A program made the position numbers and the translations under genes. DNA of 16,439 nt from an uncultured Oscillospiraceae bacterium (GTDB taxonomy: Bacteria > Bacillota > Clostridia > Oscillospirales > Acutalibacteraceae). Position 1 is the stretch's first letter, and the number at the start of each line of letters is the position of its first letter. Positions 8,298 through 14,594 of the stretch are shown piece by piece. The stretch is from contig URYP01000041.1 of NCBI GenBank assembly GCA_900552115.1, positions 1 through 16,439 of the forward strand, read 5' to 3'. The notes beneath the pieces were generated by a model. The model was given only the letters and a program-made list of their open reading frames with translations. It was not told where the DNA came from and made no database searches.

Positions 8298-8459
8298 ATG
8301 ATGAAAAAAGCCTATGCAAAGCCGGAACTGGGAATTGAACGGTTCGCGTTTACGGATATATTGACAGAATCGGGTATCGGTGGAGGAGATTCCAGCACCG
8401 ACCCGGGCACCGGTCCCTGGAACGATGCCAATGCCCTCGAAAATGAACTTAATCCGTAA
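8298..8459 (+). CDS. 53-residue peptide with KKxYxKPEL N-terminus, function unknown
   Basis: A small ORF of 53 codons, 47 bases after the large secreted protein gene and before a perfect terminator, so both are probably on one transcript. AAGGAGAG at 8287-8294 serves either of two adjacent ATGs (8298 or 8301; the second has the better spacing). The N-terminal half starts MMKKAYAKPELGIERF and continues AFTDILTES. The C-terminal half is Gly/Asp/Pro-rich and acidic: GIGGGDSSTDPGTGPW, then NDANALENELNP. It has no Cys, no transmembrane segment and no classical signal peptide. This two-part layout, a conserved-looking head ending in DILTES followed by a Gly-rich tail, resembles many short unannotated clostridial ORFs and also a leader-core precursor peptide. 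No modifying enzyme sits beside it, so the precursor idea is only a hypothesis. An ATG at 8253 in frame has no ribosome binding site. Confidence 0.7.
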   Translation: MMKKAYAKPELGIERFAFTDILTESGIGGGDSSTDPGTGPWNDANALENELNP

Positions 8460-8480
8460 TCGGATAGGTTGGTATATGTA

Positions 8481-8517
8481 AAAAGGGCTGGGAGAGCGCG
8501 TTCTCCCAGCCCCTTTT
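8481..8517 (+). terminator. Intrinsic terminator after the 53-codon peptide gene
   Basis: A perfect 11-bp stem (GGGCTGGGAGA at 8485-8495 with TCTCCCAGCCC at 8502-8512) has a 6-base loop and is followed by CTTTT. The preceding AAAA gives weaker potential on the other strand. It closes the transcript of the large protein and the peptide. Confidence 0.9.
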
Positions 8518-8594
8518 CATAAAGGTCAATCCAACCGAAAATAGGGCGCGGTGACGCCTCCGGTAATTCTCGGATACATCGTATGCAGTGCCTT

Positions 8595-8634
8595 AAAACA
8601 AAAGGAGTACCGCCAAGAAAGGCGGTACTCCTTT
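8595..8634 (-). terminator. Intrinsic terminator after ygiQ
   Basis: A perfect 14-bp stem (8601-8614 with 8621-8634) with loop AAGAAA lies 12 bases past the ygiQ stop. On the minus strand it runs into TTTTGTTTT. It faces the 8481-8517 terminator across about 85 bases with no gene, as expected for two convergent units. Confidence 0.9.
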
Positions 8635-8645
8635 ACTATATAGGG

Positions 8646-10550
8646 TTATCGGCTTCGTTTTTTCGCGCTTGCCCGCGCGGTATCTTTCCGGGGTTTCGGT
8701 GCCCGTCCGCGTTGCCCGCGTACCCTGTGCGGTTCGGCAGGCGTCCGTTCGCGGGGATCGGGCGCTACAAGACAGTTTGGCCCGTTGCCGATCAGGTCCT
8801 GCCGTCCGGCCGCTTTCAGGGCGGACAGCACTGTTTTCCGGTTTTCGGGGCGGAAATACTGCAGCAGCGCCCGTTGCTCCGCTTTTTCTTTGGGCGTGCG
8901 GGGCACGTATACCGGTTCCATGGTATAGGGATCAAGTCCGGTATAAAACATGCAGGTGGAAATGGTGCCGGGTGTAGGATAAAAATCCTGTACCTGTTCC
9001 GGGTGCAGTCCCTCCTTTTTCAGGAACACCGCCAGTTCAATGGCGTCTTTTATGGTGCTTCCAGGATGTGAGGACATCAGGTAAGGGACCAGATACTGCT
9101 TTTTTCCCATGCTTTTGGTCAGTTCATAGAATCGCTTTTGAAACCGTTTGTACGTTTGGATGGCTGGCTTGCCCATTTTTAACAGCACCGGCCCGGAGCA
9201 ATGCTCCGGCGCCACTTTGAGCTGCCCGCTGATATGGTGTTCCACCAGCTCTTTAAAAAAGGTTTCGTCCTTGTCCTCTATCAGATAATCAAAGCGGATA
9301 CCAGAACGGATAAACACCTTCTTGACGCCGGGCAGCGCCCGCAGCCGGCGCAGCAGGTGCAGGTATTCGCTGTGGTCGACTTCCAGCGCCGGGCAGGGCG
9401 TAGGGGCCAGACATTTTTTTCCCTTGCACAAGCCGCTTTTACTCTGCTTGCGGCAGGACGGATGCCGGAAGTTGGCGGTGGGCCCCCCCACGTCGTGGAT
9501 ATAGCCCTTGAAATCCGGCATCCGGGTCAGAGCCTTCGCCTCCCGCACTACCGAATCCTCGCTGCGGCAGGAGATGAACCGCCCTTGATGGTAAGCCAGC
9601 GAACAGAAGTTGCAGGCGCCGAAGCATCCCCTGTTGTGCGTGAGCGAAAACTTGACCTCCTCAATGCCGGGCACGCCGCCCAGCGCCTCATAAGAGGGAT
9701 GGTAGTCCCGCATGTAGGGCAATTCATATACATGATCCAGTTCCTCGCTTGTGAGGGGCAGGGCTGGCGGATTCTGCACCACTATCCGGCTGCCGTGCCG
9801 CTGAATGATGGTTTTTCCGCGTGCGGCGTCGTGCTCGTCCTGCTGAATGCGGCAGGATATGGCATACTGTTTCTTGCCGGAGGGGGAGGGATCGCGCACC
9901 AATTCAAAGGAGGGGCATTCCGCACAGGGACGCGGCGTATACTCTTTGACCGGCGCCGACCAGACGGTTCCGCGAATATCGGTGATGTTTTTTACCGGTT
10001 CCCCGCTGTCCAGACGCCGGGCGATCTCGACCACCTGATGCTCGCCCATGCCGAACATCAGCAGATCGGCCCCGCTGTCGACCAGGATAGAGGGACGCAC
10101 CGCGTCGTCCCAGTAATCGTAGTGGGCAAACCGGCGCAGCGAGGCTTCCAGCCCGCCGATGGCGAGAGGGATATCCCCGTATGCCTCCCGTATCTGGCGG
10201 CAGTAAACGATGGTAGCGCGGTCGGGCCGGCTGCCGGACTTGCCGCCGGCCGTGTAGGCGTCGTCGTGGCGACGGCGTTTGGCGGCGGTATAATGCGCCA
10301 CCATGGAATCAATATTGCCGCCGCTGACAAAAAAGGCCAGCCGCGGCCTTCCAAACCGGGTGAAATCCTGCGGGGAGCGCGGCTGGGGAAGAATGCATAC
10401 CCGAAATCCGGCATCTTCCAGCACCCGGGAAACGATGGCAATGCCAAAGCTGGGGTGATCGACATACGCATCCCCGGTCACCACAACGATATCCGGCTGC
10501 TCCCAGCCGCGTTCAGCCATTTCTTTACGGGTAATCGGTAAAAAGGGCAT
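8646..10550 (-). CDS. ygiQ: YgiQ-family radical SAM protein
   Basis: A radical SAM enzyme of the YgiQ family (634 residues), whose reaction is not established. It opens with an N-terminal region typical of the family (DIVVVTGDAYVDHPSFG at 20-36), including a GGLEASLRR stretch at 132-140. The Fe-S cluster motif CX3CX2C uses C309, C313 and C316 in NRGCFGACNFC. A second cysteine group, C366, C375, C380 and C386, matches the family's conserved extra cluster, and a CxxC lies at 209/212. The last 35 or so residues are a low-complexity Arg/Lys/Pro tail, probably disordered and perhaps nucleic-acid binding. The ATG at 10550 follows GGGAGGAAA, and the gene has its own promoter and terminator, so it is a single-gene unit. 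Family assignment is very secure, and no local gene suggests a substrate. Confidence 0.97.
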   Translation of the reverse strand: MPFLPITRKEMAERGWEQPDIVVVTGDAYVDHPSFGIAIVSRVLEDAGFRVCILPQPRSPQDFTRFGRPRLAFFVSGGNIDSMVAHYTAAKRRRHDDAYTAGGKSGSRPDRATIVYCRQIREAYGDIPLAIGGLEASLRRFAHYDYWDDAVRPSILVDSGADLLMFGMGEHQVVEIARRLDSGEPVKNITDIRGTVWSAPVKEYTPRPCAECPSFELVRDPSPSGKKQYAISCRIQQDEHDAARGKTIIQRHGSRIVVQNPPALPLTSEELDHVYELPYMRDYHPSYEALGGVPGIEEVKFSLTHNRGCFGACNFCSLAYHQGRFISCRSEDSVVREAKALTRMPDFKGYIHDVGGPTANFRHPSCRKQSKSGLCKGKKCLAPTPCPALEVDHSEYLHLLRRLRALPGVKKVFIRSGIRFDYLIEDKDETFFKELVEHHISGQLKVAPEHCSGPVLLKMGKPAIQTYKRFQKRFYELTKSMGKKQYLVPYLMSSHPGSTIKDAIELAVFLKKEGLHPEQVQDFYPTPGTISTCMFYTGLDPYTMEPVYVPRTPKEKAEQRALLQYFRPENRKTVLSALKAAGRQDLIGNGPNCLVAPDPRERTPAEPHRVRGQRGRAPKPRKDTARASAKKRSR

Positions 10551-10591
10551 GTTCGTTTCCTCCCTGACGCATGCTTTAAATCGTATAAGCT

Positions 10592-10620
10592 ATTATAGCA
10601 GGTAGCGCGCGAATACACAA
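10592..10620 (-). promoter_or_regulatory. Extended -10 promoter of ygiQ
   Basis: On the minus strand TTGTGT (10615-10620), 17 bases, then TATAAT (10592-10597) preceded by TGC, which makes an extended -10. Transcription would start near 10585 and leave a leader of about 35 bases. The -35 lies directly downstream of the histidine kinase terminator. Confidence 0.7.
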
Positions 10621-10649
10621 GAAAAGCGTCGGGCGTTTGCCCGGCGCTT
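10621..10649 (-). terminator. Terminator of the histidine kinase operon
   Basis: On the minus strand AAGCGCCGGGC (10639-10649) pairs with GCCCGACGCTT (10624-10634) around a 4-base loop with one mismatch, followed by TTC. It begins 5 bases beyond the kinase stop codon. Confidence 0.75.
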
Positions 10650-10653
10650 GTAA

Positions 10654-11934
10654 TTATTCCGGCGGCTGTGTAAAAATTCCGGGGGAGCGGGGAAGCACCA
10701 CCGACACGCGGGTGCCGATCTCTTCCCGGCTGATGACGGTGAAATAGCCACCATGGCGGTCCACAATCCACTTGGCTATGGACAGCCCTAGCCCGGTGCC
10801 GCCCGACTGCCGGTTCCGGGCCATGTCGGAGCGGAAAAAGCGGTCGAACATGTGGGCGGCGTCGGTCTCGTTCATGCCAATTCCCGCATCCTGCACAGTA
10901 AAGCAGGGCTCCCCCGCGTCCGTGCGGGATACCCGCAGCAAAATTTCCTGTCCAGGCGGGGTATATTTGGCCGCGTTATCAATCAGGATACGGGCAGTCT
11001 GCTTGAGCATGGACGTGTCACCGTAAGCCCGAATACCCTCCACCTTTTCCAGCCGATAGGTATGCTGCTCGTCAATCATGCGGGATTCTTCATAGACCTC
11101 GCCCATCATATCGGTCAGGCTGAACATCTGAAAGGTGAGCGATGTGCGCCCGCCGTCTCCCCGTGCCAAAAACAGCAGCTGTTCCATCAGCTTTTTCATG
11201 TGGGCGGTCTCACTCTGGATCGCGGTGATGGATTCCTCCAGCACCTTTTCATCTTCCTTGCCCCAACGGGCCAGCATATCGGCATAGCCCTGGATCACCG
11301 CCAGCGGGGTACGCAGCTCATGCGACGCGTCCGAGACGAACCGTGACTGCTGCTGGTAGGATTCCCGCATCCGGTCGAGCAGGGAGTTGACCGCGGCTTC
11401 CAGTCCCATCAGGTCGCGGTCGCCTACGGATAGGCGTTCATCCGGCTGGTCAGGGCTGATCCGGCTGATAGCCGCCTCCAGATCCCGGAACTTGCTGTCG
11501 TCGAACTGCATCAGCCGCCGGGCGGTCAGCGCCATTTCGTCGAGAGGACGCAGCCCCCGCCGGATGCGTTTAATGCCGGGACGAATGCTGCCCAGCCACA
11601 GCAGCAGCTCCAGCGCCAGGAAGATATACATGCCCTGCCGCAACACATGGAAATAGTGCCCCGCAAACACCGTGACCTGTTTGCCGGCAGCCTCAAAGAC
11701 GTAGGACGCCCCATCCAGCCGGGCGAACAGGGAATCGGCAGCGGGCAGCAGGAACTCCCGGCTGCGCGACAAAGAGAATGACAGGCCGTGTTCCGCTTCC
11801 GCCAGATAGCACCATCCGGCGATCAGCATCAGCAGCAGGATGATGTCCAACGTTAGGAATATTCCCAGCCGCTGCCATAAAAAGCCGCGGTTGATTTTCC
11901 AGGCGATGGACGTAGTCTTTTTGGTCTCATTCAT
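10654..11934 (-). CDS. Sensor histidine kinase (OmpR/EnvZ type), membrane-bound
   Basis: Membrane sensor kinase of 426 residues from the chosen start. Two transmembrane segments (about 23-44 and 101-117) flank a short outside loop of under 60 residues, so it may sense membrane or envelope state rather than bind a large ligand. A HAMP-like linker follows. The dimerisation and phosphoacceptor region holds H205 in SDASHELRTPL. The ATPase domain has the N box (IDNAAKYT, N320), G1 (DAGIG, 349-353), an F box (DRFFRSD) and G2 (GGTGLGLSI, from 378). The ATG at 11934 overlaps the regulator's stop by 8 bases (ATGAATGA) and has AAAGGA 8 bases upstream, so translation is coupled. An ATG at 11943 in the same frame has its Shine-Dalgarno directly against the codon and is less likely. 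It is the partner of the response regulator upstream. Confidence 0.95.
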   Translation of the reverse strand: MNETKKTTSIAWKINRGFLWQRLGIFLTLDIILLLMLIAGWCYLAEAEHGLSFSLSRSREFLLPAADSLFARLDGASYVFEAAGKQVTVFAGHYFHVLRQGMYIFLALELLLWLGSIRPGIKRIRRGLRPLDEMALTARRLMQFDDSKFRDLEAAISRISPDQPDERLSVGDRDLMGLEAAVNSLLDRMRESYQQQSRFVSDASHELRTPLAVIQGYADMLARWGKEDEKVLEESITAIQSETAHMKKLMEQLLFLARGDGGRTSLTFQMFSLTDMMGEVYEESRMIDEQHTYRLEKVEGIRAYGDTSMLKQTARILIDNAAKYTPPGQEILLRVSRTDAGEPCFTVQDAGIGMNETDAAHMFDRFFRSDMARNRQSGGTGLGLSIAKWIVDRHGGYFTVISREEIGTRVSVVLPRSPGIFTQPPE

Positions 11935-12613
11935 GGGCGTCATCCTTTATCACATAGCCCACGCCGCGGACGGTCTGGATCAGAGGGATACCGAACACGT
12001 CGTCAATCTTGCTGCGCAGATAACGCACGTATACATCGACGATGTTGGTTTCGCCGACGTAGTCATACCCCCATACCTTTTGTAGCAGCGTATCCCGGCT
12101 CATCACGATGGACCGGTTTTCCAGCAGCACCTGCAGCAGGGAAAACTCCCGCGCGGTCAGTTCCACCGGCTGCCCCTTGCAGGCAACGGCATGGCGGGCG
12201 GGATCCAGCGTCACATCTCCCGCTGCCAGTACGGATGACGGAGCGGCGGCGGGCTTTTGGCGCAAAATCACCCGGATGCGCGCCAGAAGCTCCTCAATGG
12301 AAAAGGGCTTGGTGATATAATCGTTCGCGCCCATGTCCAACCCCGATACCTTATCGGACACCGCGTCGCGGGCGGTGAGCAGCAGGATAGGCAGCGGCGA
12401 TTCCCGGCGAATGCGGCGCAGCACCTCAAGGCCGTTCAGGCCAGGCAGCAGGATATCCAGCAGCACAAGGTCCGGCCGGTCGTTCAACGCCATGGTAAGC
12501 CCGGTGCGCCCATCGGCCGCTTTTAAAACGGTATAGCCTTCATGCGCCAGCTCCAGCTCTACAAACCGGGCCATCCGTTCGTCGTCTTCCACCAGCAAAA
12601 TCGTCGCGCCCAT
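11927..12613 (-). CDS. OmpR/PhoB-family response regulator
   Basis: A transcription regulator of 228 residues and full family length. The receiver domain carries the acidic pair D10/D11 after VE, the phosphoacceptor D53 in LVLLDILLPG, T80 and K102 (ITKPFS). A C-terminal winged-helix DNA-binding domain spans about 128-223, with the DVYVRYLRSKID recognition-helix region and the closing GVGYVI wing. AGGAGG lies 6 bases before the ATG. It sits 13 bases after the DUF4342-like gene and overlaps the kinase gene, so the three form an operon. The direct repeat upstream of the operon (13233-13252) has the form of an OmpR-family binding site, so autoregulation is likely. Its other targets are unknown. 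Confidence 0.96.
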   Translation of the reverse strand: MGATILLVEDDERMARFVELELAHEGYTVLKAADGRTGLTMALNDRPDLVLLDILLPGLNGLEVLRRIRRESPLPILLLTARDAVSDKVSGLDMGANDYITKPFSIEELLARIRVILRQKPAAAPSSVLAAGDVTLDPARHAVACKGQPVELTAREFSLLQVLLENRSIVMSRDTLLQKVWGYDYVGETNIVDVYVRYLRSKIDDVFGIPLIQTVRGVGYVIKDDAHE

Positions 12614-12626
12614 AAGCCGCCTCCTG

Positions 12627-13166
12627 TCAGGAATGATGGGAATTGTCCATTCCCTGTTTAAAGTCCTGCTTCATGTTGTCTACCGCTCCCGCGGCCTTAT
12701 CCATGACGGAATTCAGGTCGTCCCGGCCGATTTCCGGGCCACGAAAAGAGTAGTGGTAGCCGCAGAACAGCCCGATAACCATCAGGGGAATCGTGAACCA
12801 GAAGGTAAAGATCAGCAGCAGCACCAGCACGGTCAGGGGAATGCTCATAATGGTTTCCGCATCTTTGCGGACATCGAGGTGGTTCTGGTTGCCTTTTTGT
12901 ATCACCCGTCCCACCCAGCGGAAAAACCGTCCCAGCATTTCGCTGAAGCTGGCGGTTTCCGCGGCGGCAGGGGCGGGAGCCGGTTCCGGCTGCGGCTGGG
13001 TGTTGACCTGTGCCACCGCCGGCCCGCCGGCCCGGCCCTGCTTTTCCAGCAGAATGATCGCGTCCAGCATGTCCCAATTGGTTTGCTCCAGCGCGGCTTT
13101 GGCTTCCTCATAGCTTACCTGGGCTTTTTCTCTTAGTTTTTCTACCATTTCCATATGATCCATCAT
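12627..13166 (-). CDS. UBA-like / DUF4342-type membrane protein
   Basis: A 179-residue protein with three parts. Residues 6-44 look like a small three-helix UBA/TS-N-like domain (VEKLREKAQVSYEEAKAAL, then NWDMLDAIILLEKQ). Residues 52-70 are a Pro/Ala/Gln linker. The remainder contains one or two hydrophobic segments at about 109-136, followed by a polar, charged tail (DDLNSVMDKAAGAVDNMKQ). This arrangement matches proteins annotated as DUF4342 domain-containing in Firmicutes, a family without known biochemistry. It is first in an operon with the response regulator (13 bases apart) and kinase, so it may feed a signal into, or be an output of, that system. AGGAGG lies 6 bases before the first of two adjacent ATGs (13166 and 13163). 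The family is named from memory of the layout, and the function is unknown. Confidence 0.85.
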   Translation of the reverse strand: MMDHMEMVEKLREKAQVSYEEAKAALEQTNWDMLDAIILLEKQGRAGGPAVAQVNTQPQPEPAPAPAAAETASFSEMLGRFFRWVGRVIQKGNQNHLDVRKDAETIMSIPLTVLVLLLIFTFWFTIPLMVIGLFCGYHYSFRGPEIGRDDLNSVMDKAAGAVDNMKQDFKQGMDNSHHS

Positions 13167-13232
13167 CAGTGACCTCCTGTTTATTTGATGTCATTAGCAT
13201 ACGGCGGGCAGATAAAAGCCGCGTGAGAGAAA

Positions 13233-13252
13233 GATTAGAAAACGATTAGAAA
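13233..13252 (-). promoter_or_regulatory. Direct repeat, candidate response-regulator operator
   Basis: On the minus strand TTTCTAATC occurs twice with a start-to-start distance of 11 bases (13244-13252, then 13233-13241), about one helical turn. It is 67 bases upstream of the DUF4342-like gene. Tandem half-sites with 10-11 bp period are the usual binding form of OmpR-family regulators, and this operon encodes one. No strong -35 is present downstream (weak -10 candidates TATGCT or TTATCT), which fits an activated promoter. Confidence 0.55.
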
Positions 13253-13256
13253 GGCT

Positions 13257-14291
13257 TTAGCTGATTTTCAGAATTGGGGTCAGCGCCTGTACCAGTGCCT
13301 CGGCGCCCGCCTTATGGGCCTCCAGCGAGGGATGCCCGGCACCGAAACTCTCGGCCGCCGGCAGCTTGAGGAAAGACAGCCGTTCCATGCCTTCCGCCTG
13401 AGCACGAGCCACCGCCTGCTCCACATAGGGGGTGGCATTGCTTTCCAGCAGGCCGATGGTGCAGAGGATATACGCGCCGGGATGCGCGTCGCGGATGGTA
13501 TGCAGAAATTCCACATAGCGCCCAATCACCAGCCGGATTTTTTCCTCCGTAGACAGGGAAGGCTCCAAATTGATCCAACCGCCGTCGTTGGTGCCGAGAT
13601 TGACAACCACTGCATCCGGGGAAAAAGCGGAAAAATCCCAGGATGCCTGCTGACCGTGCAGGCCATCGGCGTAGGGGTAGAGTGGGGGAACGTCCTTTCC
13701 AAACGGGCTGCGATAAACGCCATAGCCAGAAACGGCAAAAATCTGATAGGCGGCGTCTAAGCTTCGGGCCGCGATGGCCGCATAGCTGTCGTATCCATCC
13801 TGTTCCCGGGTGCAAAACGGCCCGTCCTTTGTGGGACAGCGGTTACCGAACCCGGCGGTGATGGAATCGCCGATAAATTCAATTTTATACCGCGAGTCAT
13901 CCTGCGGCGCAGCCAGGAAGCTGCCGTCGGTAAAGACCGCGCTGGTCTCCCAATTCGATTGCAGCGCCTCGCTGAGTTTCAGTACCGTCACGGTATGCAC
14001 GCCTTCCGGCAGGTGATCTGCTAAGACATAGTGGTAAATCCCCTCCCGGTTGACGGCGATGGTCCGCCGCCGCGCGTCGTCCCCATCGATAATCACAGCA
14101 ATATACGGACAGGCATTTTCGTTGTGCCAGGCGTCGCTTTTCATCTCCGCCTCAAGCGATGTGCCGGTAAAGGTCACGGTAAATCCGCCGCAGGTCCAGG
14201 GAATAAAAACATGGTCCGGCTCCTCCGGACGGGTATAGGTACGGCCGGACAGCCGCACACGGGTATCGGTCAAAAACATGGATTCCATCAT
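13257..14291 (-). CDS. CE2-like SGNH/GDSL carbohydrate esterase, cytoplasmic
   Basis: A 344-residue hydrolase, probably removing acetyl groups from glycans. The first 130 or so residues form a beta-sandwich and the rest an SGNH hydrolase domain, the layout of carbohydrate esterase family 2. The nucleophile is S143 in FIGDSITAG. G190 lies in SGYGVY, N235 in LGTNDGG, and the base H320 in GAGHPS. No obvious aspartate stands three residues before the histidine, consistent with the Ser-His dyad of CE2. There is no signal peptide, so it acts on imported acetylated oligosaccharides. The ATG pair at 14291/14288 follows AAGGGGG. It has its own promoter, and I see no terminator after its stop, so transcripts may run into the DUF4342-regulator-kinase operon 90 bases downstream. 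The family assignment is secure. The exact substrate (xylan, mannan or other) cannot be read. Confidence 0.92.
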   Translation of the reverse strand: MMESMFLTDTRVRLSGRTYTRPEEPDHVFIPWTCGGFTVTFTGTSLEAEMKSDAWHNENACPYIAVIIDGDDARRRTIAVNREGIYHYVLADHLPEGVHTVTVLKLSEALQSNWETSAVFTDGSFLAAPQDDSRYKIEFIGDSITAGFGNRCPTKDGPFCTREQDGYDSYAAIAARSLDAAYQIFAVSGYGVYRSPFGKDVPPLYPYADGLHGQQASWDFSAFSPDAVVVNLGTNDGGWINLEPSLSTEEKIRLVIGRYVEFLHTIRDAHPGAYILCTIGLLESNATPYVEQAVARAQAEGMERLSFLKLPAAESFGAGHPSLEAHKAGAEALVQALTPILKIS

Positions 14292-14319
14292 AACATCCCC
14301 CTTATTTCAGTTCTATTGC

Positions 14320-14348
14320 ATTATAATGAGTTTTTCGGCTATTTGCAA
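14320..14348 (-). promoter_or_regulatory. Promoter of the SGNH esterase gene
   Basis: On the minus strand TTGCAA (14343-14348), a 17-base spacer and a perfect TATAAT (14320-14325). Transcription would start near 14313, about 22 bases before the ATG. It is divergent from the lipoprotein promoter, with about 50 bases between the two -35 elements. Confidence 0.75.
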
Positions 14349-14377
14349 CATACCGAGCGGAATCCTTAGGCGTTTTC

Positions 14378-14387
14378 CCAAATTTGG
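14378..14387. promoter_or_regulatory. 10-bp palindrome between divergent promoters
   Basis: CCAAATTTGG is a perfect palindrome placed between the -35 elements of two divergent genes. The half-site CCAAA also recurs in the inverted repeat TTTGG-AG-CCAAA at 14444-14455, at the start of the plus-strand leader. It could be an operator serving both genes, but a chance palindrome of this size is possible. Confidence 0.35.
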
Positions 14388-14396
14388 CAGGAGCCG

Positions 14397-14425
14397 GTGA
14401 CTTTTCCGCCGGGGCATGGTATAAT
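14397..14425 (+). promoter_or_regulatory. Promoter of the lipoprotein gene and its leader RNA
   Basis: GTGACT (14397-14402), a 17-base spacer and a perfect TATAAT (14420-14425). The start point would be near 14432, exactly where the first hairpin of the leader begins. This leaves an unusually long leader of about 163 bases before the ATG at 14595. Confidence 0.7.
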
Positions 14426-14430
14426 AGTCT

Positions 14431-14544
14431 CAAACCTGAATGGTTTGGAGCCAAATGTCTTTTGCTAAGCAAAAAACATCGGAAGAATGTCTGTCGGGAC
14501 AAGGTCCCTTCTGCCGTAGTGCGGCAGCGCCATTCTTCTAAACC
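14431..14544 (+). ncRNA. Structured 5' leader RNA, candidate cis-regulatory element
   Basis: Five helices can be drawn by eye. H1: 14431-14436 with 14442-14447, 6 bp. H2: 14455-14465 with 14469-14479, 11 positions with one mismatch and a TAA loop. H3: 14482-14489 with 14531-14538, a perfect 8 bp. H3 encloses H4 (14496-14500 with 14504-14508, 5 bp) and H5 (14511-14516 with 14522-14527, 6 bp), forming a three-way junction. GGTTT at 14442-14446 could instead pair with AAACC at 14540-14544. The ribosome binding site AAAGGAGA (14580-14587) lies about 35 bases beyond. I do not recognise a known riboswitch core, and no intrinsic terminator follows, so control of translation is more likely than attenuation. 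It could also be an independent small RNA. Confidence 0.55.
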
Positions 14545-14594
14545 GGACGACTTAAAAGGCTGTTTTCTACTATCTGATAAAAGGAGATTTACCG

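Noticed and set aside
8253..8300. Longer form of the small peptide starting at 8253
   Set aside because: No Shine-Dalgarno before 8253, whereas AAGGAGAG precedes the ATGs at 8298/8301.
8601..8634. The 14-bp perfect hairpin as a mobile-element end or recombination site
   Set aside because: Placed just after the ygiQ stop with a T-rich run on the minus strand; an ordinary terminator explains it.
9201..10541. 446-codon plus-strand ORF opposite ygiQ
   Set aside because: Shadow frame of a clear YgiQ protein with intact motifs; no family-like composition.
8298..10550. Peptide plus radical SAM enzyme as a RiPP gene pair
   Set aside because: The radical SAM gene is ygiQ, a housekeeping-type family on the opposite strand beyond two terminators, and it lacks a peptide-recognition domain.
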